A model generated the notes under the pieces. The model made no database searches, was not told the origin of the DNA, and was given only the letters and a program-made list of their open reading frames with translations. From assembly GCA_949130495.1 (NCBI GenBank), contig OX422221.1, positions 159,311,241-159,375,240 on the forward strand: a stretch of DNA of 64,000 bases. The letters run 5' to 3'. Shown one piece after another: positions 58,247 to 64,000 of the stretch. The translations under genes were made by a program, and so were the position numbers. The stretch is from Sambucus nigra (lineage: Eukaryota; Streptophyta; Magnoliopsida; Dipsacales; Adoxaceae). Each line of letters begins with the position of its first letter. Position 1 is the stretch's first letter.

Positions 58247-60239
58247 AATCTCCCCCCTTGGTTATTCCGGGACAAAAACCAAAACAAAATCCTAAAGGGC
58301 CGTCAAGCTCTTACTAGACTCAAATACATCCCACCAAATAAAATAAAATTACAAGCTTGACTCGAAGACCCAAGGAACACTATATTTGCTGAATGAAAGT
58401 TGTCGTTTAGAATAAAACCTGCACACTTAAGCAAAACATTAAACGCATAGGGAATATCCAAATATCAAATGTAATTAAAATAAATACTCCCCCTAAATTA
58501 ACTCTCCCCTTTATCAAATAAATGACTTACTTAGAAAGACGTCCCCCCAAAGTTAAATCACCCAAACTAAGATACGATTATTATAGGATTAGATACCATT
58601 TCTCCCCCTATCATTCTCCCCCTTTTTGTTCAGGAATAGATAAAGGATAAAAACTAATTTAAAGATGAAGTTTAGAGTGATAAGAACATTTAAGCATATG
58701 GGCAACAATAACATAACTAATCCATACAAATGAATATCAACTATGATGCGAAAACAAATGATACCAAATTGGCAAATAAGATTCTAAGCATGTGATATCA
58801 AACAAATTATGCAACAAACTAGGTACCAATTATGAATTGAAGCGTAAATGGATTAGATAGCAAGGCAAAGACAAAAAAAAATATCAAATATATGTATACA
58901 TAATATATACCAAATAGACACGAGTACACATATATAGATATAAACACCAAAATGACACACACAAGGTAAAATATGAGTCTTCCACACTCTTACAACATAA
59001 ATGTGTCATATGAAAATGGAAGTGTTGGGGTGTGAACTAGATACCAATGAATTAAAACCCAATAACTTAAACGTGCTCATGTAGTTCACATTTGATTGTA
59101 AAACTTTATCAACTAGAACTTAGCCTTTATGTGGCAGGATAAAGTTAACTAATGAACAAACAAACAAACACAATGCATGAAATCCTAGAATGTTGATGAT
59201 TCTACAAAACTATAGAGTCATGACATTGAAAACGCAACTAGGATAAACGGACATTGTGCAAACCGTTGATATACCATCCAAACTCCCTCAATTCAAACAT
59301 ATTATTCTAATCTTTTGAATGAGTAAATCAACTAAAAAAATTAGGCCTTGGAAAATTATTTTTCTTTTAATGCCATATTTTCTTTTAATCCTTTGGACCA
59401 CGTATTTCTTTTAGGTCCAACCAAATGGTGGCTTACTATTCGCAAAGGATAATAATTCCTTTCGGAGCCCTTCCCCGTGCACATTCATATATATCATTTT
59501 TTATATCTCACATGCAGCGGATTTTGACATGCACTAGTCCTCCTAAGTCACATAACATGTTCATGACAAGATTGGTAGGAGAACACCTCACAAAGCTCAA
59601 ATATAACATGTGACGTTAAGGTTCAAAAATCTCAAGCATGTGTGTAAAGGCATATAAAAGTGAATCCATTAAGCAAGTCAAACTTAAGATACTCCATGTA
59701 TGCATGATAAAGAACATTTTAAGGATTAAAATTCTAACTAAAAGTTCTAGTCACATGGAAGCAAAATGAGGATTTAAACACAAACATATGCCACAAAATG
59801 TGTGTAAAACCAAAATACACACAAAATTAAATCTTTTTGAGTTTTTCAAATTTTTGACCAAAAATAGAAATATTTACTCAAAAAACAAACAAAGAATCAT
59901 TTGTATTTTTCATTAAGCCTAAATTATTAAAAGGTGAAACACAAATGATAAAAAAAATCTTTTTGTATTTTTCATTTAATGCAAGCAAAATGAAAGAAGT
60001 AAAATACAAAAGATGAACAAGTCATGATTTCTAGCATGAGATATGAAATAAAGCAATGACTAGAAAATGACTAAACATGCATACACCTAGCAATGATATA
60101 TAATATGAAGCACAAAAAGCTAAAATATGCAAACAAAACTAACACATTCAACCTTTAAATTTAGCAAGGGAGGTTTCATGTGAAAGCAAATGAGAATCAA
60201 CAAATCTAATATCTAGCGCGTCTAAAAAAGATTCCCTAA
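58247..60239 (-). other. Copia-like internal region 2, 3' non-coding part
   Basis: Homologous to 44175-46126. The polypurine tract is at 58247-58261. An insertion near 59042-59080 (CAATGAATTAAAACCC) is absent from copy 1. No coding motif. Confidence 0.75.
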
Positions 60240-61028
60240 CCCATATAGATGTATATTTAAAATGATGGGATTTGGAAACAAATGAAATGCTAGACATAGA
60301 CTTCCTAGGACTCCTTTTAAGATCAAAACAAAATTACCTAAGGTGACCTTTCCTACCACAATGCAAGCATGTGTAAACACAAGGAAAGTTACCTAAGGAG
60401 TGACCTTTCATAAAGTCCTTGGATAAAGTTGACCCTCTAAAACAAACAATGGTTTTAGCTTTAGGTACAGAAGTATTTGAATTAGATGGGCTATAACCAT
60501 TACAACTACTACTCGAGTCATGTAAGTTATTTTTCATTTTTAAATATTGGACTCAAGTAATAAATTAGACTTCTTAATTTTATGGGACTCCTTCTTTAAA
60601 TTTTCTATAACTCCTAGAAGGTTATCACGCTCCCCCTCAATGTGAGTAAACATGTCCCTAAGAGTCTTTTCTCGACTATCACTCTATTTCTTGGACATTT
60701 CTTAAATATTAAAATTGTGATTTATGTCCATGAGCTTTTCATGAAAAATATCTTTTTGAGAAAGTGAGGTTTGCAAAAATTCAACTTTAGCTTTAAAAGA
60801 AGAATTTTCATTTTCAACAAATTTAATTCTTTTTGCAAATCTCAAATTTAATTCTCTTAATTTTTCATTACACTTATTAAGCTCATTAAATTCCTCTCGC
60901 ATAGTAAAAAATTTCATTATCATTAGAAATGGACAAATTATCATTAAGACGTCCCATCGAGAGAGAAAAGAAAAACAAATGAGAGTGAGTAACAAAACCA
61001 ACCACCAAAAAAAATACAAGGAGCTCAA
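60240..61028 (-). pseudogene. Copia-like gag remnant, copy 2
   Basis: The same order as copy 1: a coiled coil (EEFNELNKCNEKLRELNLRF), a linker, then KTIVCFRGSTLSKDFMKGH and the knuckle CLHCGRKGHLR, a TAA stop, and FC. Here the knuckle is in frame with the linker, but the TAA between His and the last Cys cuts it. The coiled coil is broken by a stop near 60700 and frameshifts near 60543 and 60908. The same TAA occurs in copy 1. Confidence 0.65.
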
Positions 61029-61078
61029 AACGTATAAAAGTTGAAAAACGGATCTTTGGCGCGATAAATTAGCACTCT

Positions 61079-61091
61079 GGCTCTGATACCA
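61079..61091 (-). other. Copia-like primer-binding site, copy 2
   Basis: The - strand reads TGGTATCAGAGCC, a perfect initiator tRNA-Met type site, three bases from the LTR edge. Confidence 0.92.
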
Positions 61092-61094
61092 ATT

Positions 61095-62096
61095 TAAAAG
61101 TGCGATTGGCCCCCAATTTTAAATTTTTCAAAATCAATTTTCTTAAATTGTGGAATAAAGGTGGTTCAAACACAAAAAAACTTACAACAAATTTTAATTT
61201 CTTTCAATTTAAAATTAAACGAAACACAAAGTGAATAAATTAAACGACAAATGGATTTTTCACTTAAACCAAATATTTCAATTCAAGTCCAAGACATTTG
61301 CCTAACAAAATCAATCCATTTTTGCAAATTAGGCCAAACCAAATTTTGCCAAAATAAATTATCTTTGAATTGAATTAATTTCAATTTCACCCAAATATAT
61401 TTTAACACCAAAGAACATAAGTGTGATAATTAAACCAAACTTTATCTTGAATTACCTAAGCATGCATTACGTGATTTTAGAAAGATAAAATTAAAAAATA
61501 TCACACGACGCGCCGATGTACGAGGAAAACCCAAATGGGAAAAACCTCGGACGGCCCTAGCCACGAATTCACTAAGTATGGTAGTTTTTACATAGACTCG
61601 ACACAAGAGGACTTACACAAACTGACATGAGTCCGTCCAAGTCTTGACGCACTCCTTCGGTCTTCAATCTCCGCCTAGTGAATAACCGTGGACTCCTCCA
61701 TAATCTCGAACTCTACCGATGGGGCTATGGTCACTGTCAACCTGCACGCGAAGCCCTTCTTCGAGTGAGAACACCGCAACAAACTTTTCTCCTTTTTGGG
61801 GTAGAGAAGAACCCAAACTCTCTTCTTGTTGGTGTAGAGAAAACCAGGCGCCAAAACTCTCCAAGTAATGATATATCAATAGGTACTTTGAATATACTAA
61901 GCAAATGGGTGTGTATGTGTTTTTTGGTGAATTTAATCCATAAAAATCAAACACAAAACATGGAACTTTTTCTTAAAAGTTTTTCTCTCAAAAGACTCTT
62001 AGAATGTGAAAAAGTTATCTTAGAAACTGTCTTTCCCTCACTATGTAAAGGTGGTAAAATTTAGTGGGAAAAGTGGGAAGTTACAAAAAAACTGTC
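61095..62096 (-). repeat. Copia-like LTR C, truncated by D
   Basis: Matches LTR A 42603 to about 43609 and LTR B. It stops at AACTGTC where D begins. The remaining 570 bp or so should follow D outside the window, with CTGTC as the expected target duplication. Confidence 0.88.
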
Positions 62097-64000
62097 TGAA
62101 AAGCTGGAACCCCCGGATGGTGATTTTCTCAATTAAAAACAAAATAAATTTCCTTTTTATTTAAACTCAAAAGATGCGGAAGCGATATAAAGGAGATGGT
62201 TCAACTTCCAAAAATTAACATAAACAAAAGTGAATAATTAATGAAACACACCAAATTAATTATTACTCACTTAAACCGTTTAAGTCCAATTAATTAGATC
62301 CAAGTCCTAGAATTTGCCTAAGTCATAATTTTCAATTATCTAAAGTTAGGCGAAACCAATTTTAGCAAATGACTTGAATAAACCAAATTTACCCAATATT
62401 TAATTTAGTCCCAAATTAAATGAGTGTGATAATAAAACCAAATTTTATCTTGAATTAATTCTAAGCATGTTTTCTAAATTATTGTGCAAGATAAAATAAA
62501 CAATATCACACTACGCCGCAATGTACGAGGAAAAACCCAAGACGGGAAACAACCTCGGATGGCCCCAACCACAAGTCCACTAGATACGGAATTACAATTA
62601 CAAGACAGATAGACTTACAACGACTGACTCGATCCCTCTCAAGCCTCGACGCTTCTTCTCGTAGACACCTCTTCCTAGCAGACAACCTCGGAACACCACC
62701 GCGGTCTCGGAATCCACCGATGGGACTGTATATGGTCACCGTCACCCTAGCATGGAGCCTTTCTCCGTGTGGGTAGAATCACAACAAAAAGTCTTCTTCT
62801 TTGATGGATGTAGAAGCAAACCAAAACTTCTCTTCTTGAATTCGGTAGAGATAAACCCGTGCCAAAACTCCAAGTAAAGATATGTATATAGAACTTGGAT
62901 AAACAACTATTGGGTGTAAACACTAGAGTGTGTAGGATTTTTCATTAAAAAAATAACACTCAAAACTTGATCTTTTTTCTTAAACAAATTTTCTATCAAG
63001 ACACTCTCTAGGAGTTTGTATGGTATGAAAAAGATAATTTGGAAAAAGTCATTCCCGCACATTATTAAGTCTGAAAAAGTTGGTTAAAAACCAAGTGGGA
63101 AAAGTGGGTAAAAACTGCCAAAAACTGCTCAAAACTGTTCCCGCCTGGCATCTCGTTCGAACGAACTTGACTCTCGTTCGAACGAGGCTTCTAACGAGCG
63201 ACCAGACTAGGCTCGTTAGAAACTCGTTAGATACCTCGTTAGAATGAACAAACTCGTTCGAACGACATATCGAACGACTGACCAGTTTAGGTTCGTTGGC
63301 AAACTCGTTCGAACGAAACCTGGTTCGAAGGAAAAACTCGTTCGAACGAAACTTCGAACGAAACTTCGAACGACTGACCAGTTTAGGTTCATTGGCAAAC
63401 TCGTTCGAACGAAACCTGGTTCGAACGAAAAACTCGTTCGAATGAGACTTCGAACGACTTCCAGAAATTTTTGATAAATTCAATTTTTGGCCCATAAACT
63501 TTTATGTACTTTATTTTAAAGTTTCAATTAAATTATTCTGAAAGTAAACGATGGTTTTTATTAAACCTCACACCCAATAAATATTGTTCCAAGCTCCTAT
63601 ATAAATATAATTACATTCATACCTTGGGAGCATGGAACCTTAGATGATGACGTAGAAACGAGGCACGCAAACCGGCATTTTGATGAAGCTTTATATTCTT
63701 TGCCGCTACGTCTTCAACACACACTTCATAGGCTTGAGAGTATTACAATAAATCACTAATCTATGAATAAATGTTTTTGTCCGGAATTGAGCCAAAACTA
63801 TATATGGACTCAATTGGAAATTTGTGTCCTTACAAATCTCCGCCTTTGGCTATTCCGGGACAAAAACCAAACAAAAAATCCTAAAGGGCCGTCAAGCTCA
63901 CTAGACTCAAAACATAACCCGCCCAAACTTGACTCAACCCAAGGATCAAACGCTTTGCCATTGAAAGATGCCGCTTTAGAATAATTCCTGCACACTTAAG
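62097..64000 (-). mobile_element. D: element related to the copia-like family, left part only
   Basis: An LTR of 1738 bp (62097-63834) starts TGAAAAGCTGGAACCCCC and ends TGTGTCCTTACA, followed by the same polypurine tract and internal start as the array (CTATTCCGGGACAAAAACC at 63851). LTR words such as GTGTGATAATAAAACCAAATT and CACTACGCCGCAATGTACG are diverged from A-C, so D is a sister subfamily. The interior leaves the window after 166 bp. Confidence 0.82.
63156..63462. repeat. CGTTCGAACG palindrome array in D LTR, with 96-bp duplication
   Basis: About a dozen TTCGAA-centred blocks (CTCGTTCGAACGA, CTTCGAACGA). A unit starting CGAACGACTGACCAGTTTAG at 63271 repeats at 63367, a period of 96 bp. 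It is the most expanded of the copia-like palindrome regions. Confidence 0.9.

Larger units (their letters stand above)
42603..62096 (-). mobile_element. Ty1/copia-like tandem array: LTR A, internal, LTR B, internal, LTR C
   Basis: Three LTRs of one family alternate with two homologous internal regions of 2.8 kb. The orientation is given by the initiator-Met primer sites on the - strand at 46985-46995 and 61079-61091 and by polypurine tracts at 44175 and 58247. LTR B is split by E5 and LTR C is cut by D. The only coding trace is a partial copia-type gag with a CCHC knuckle, so the family is non-autonomous. The assignment to copia, perhaps the SIRE/Maximus branch, rests on the gag remnant and is tentative. 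Confidence 0.78.

Noticed and set aside
63049..63495. A 148-codon open frame on the - strand with Arg/Ser/Asn/Glu-Phe repeats
   Set aside because: It is produced by the CGTTCGAACG palindrome array inside the D LTR, and the opposite strand is equally open. It resembles no protein and is low-complexity reading of a DNA repeat.
1..64000. Host genes, tRNA or rRNA genes
   Set aside because: I searched for exon-like coding and tRNA-like boxes and found none. The only tRNA-related words are primer-binding sites of the elements.

Overview
The window is plant nuclear DNA, most likely from an angiosperm genome rich in repeats. It consists almost entirely of nested LTR retrotransposons. I see no host protein-coding gene, rRNA or tRNA gene. 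The plant assignment rests on the Tat-type and Tekay-type Ty3/gypsy lineages, on primer-binding sites matching plant initiator tRNA-Met, and on AT-rich flanks. I cannot name the species.

Layout. E1 (1-9087, + strand) is the 3' three quarters of a decayed Tat-lineage Ty3/gypsy element: protease tail, reverse transcriptase (RT), two RNase H domains, integrase, a tandem-repeat 3' region, an antisense gene on the - strand, and a 3' LTR. A stretch of about 340 bp without recognisable features follows (9088-9425). Next comes a stray copy of a Tat 3' end (9426-9820) fused directly to the 5' LTR of E2 (+ strand, 9821 to at least 42602), which has the same layout as E1. E2 is split by E3 (- strand, 19195-39754), a Tekay/Del-like chromovirus with 3-kb LTRs and a chromodomain. 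E3 is itself split by E4 (- strand, 24255-33922, perfect 5-bp target duplication), a pol-gutted relative with 2.9-kb LTRs. The 3' LTR of E2 is broken at 42602 by a Ty1/copia-like array on the - strand, in the order LTR A, internal, LTR B, internal, LTR C (42603-62096). LTR B contains E5 (47486-57104, - strand, perfect target duplication), a non-coding element with nearly identical 3.3-kb LTRs. LTR C is broken at 62096 by a related element D that leaves the window.

Insertion order from the nesting: E2, then E3, then E4; and E2, then the copia-like array, then E5 and D. Every coding region is broken or partial. The E4, E5 and copia-like units lack a usable pol, so they must have relied on enzymes from elsewhere.

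Most interesting points. (1) The antisense gene of both Tat elements has two short GT-AG introns at the same positions and phases, plus a possible leader intron. This suggests a spliced antisense gene carried inside a retrotransposon. (2) The E3, E4/E5 and copia-like/D LTR groups each carry a cluster of CpG-containing palindromes of unrelated sequence. (3) A conserved module of about 90 bp recurs eight times in E4 and E5, in LTR and internal positions. (4) There are two tandem arrangements in which neighbouring elements share an LTR.
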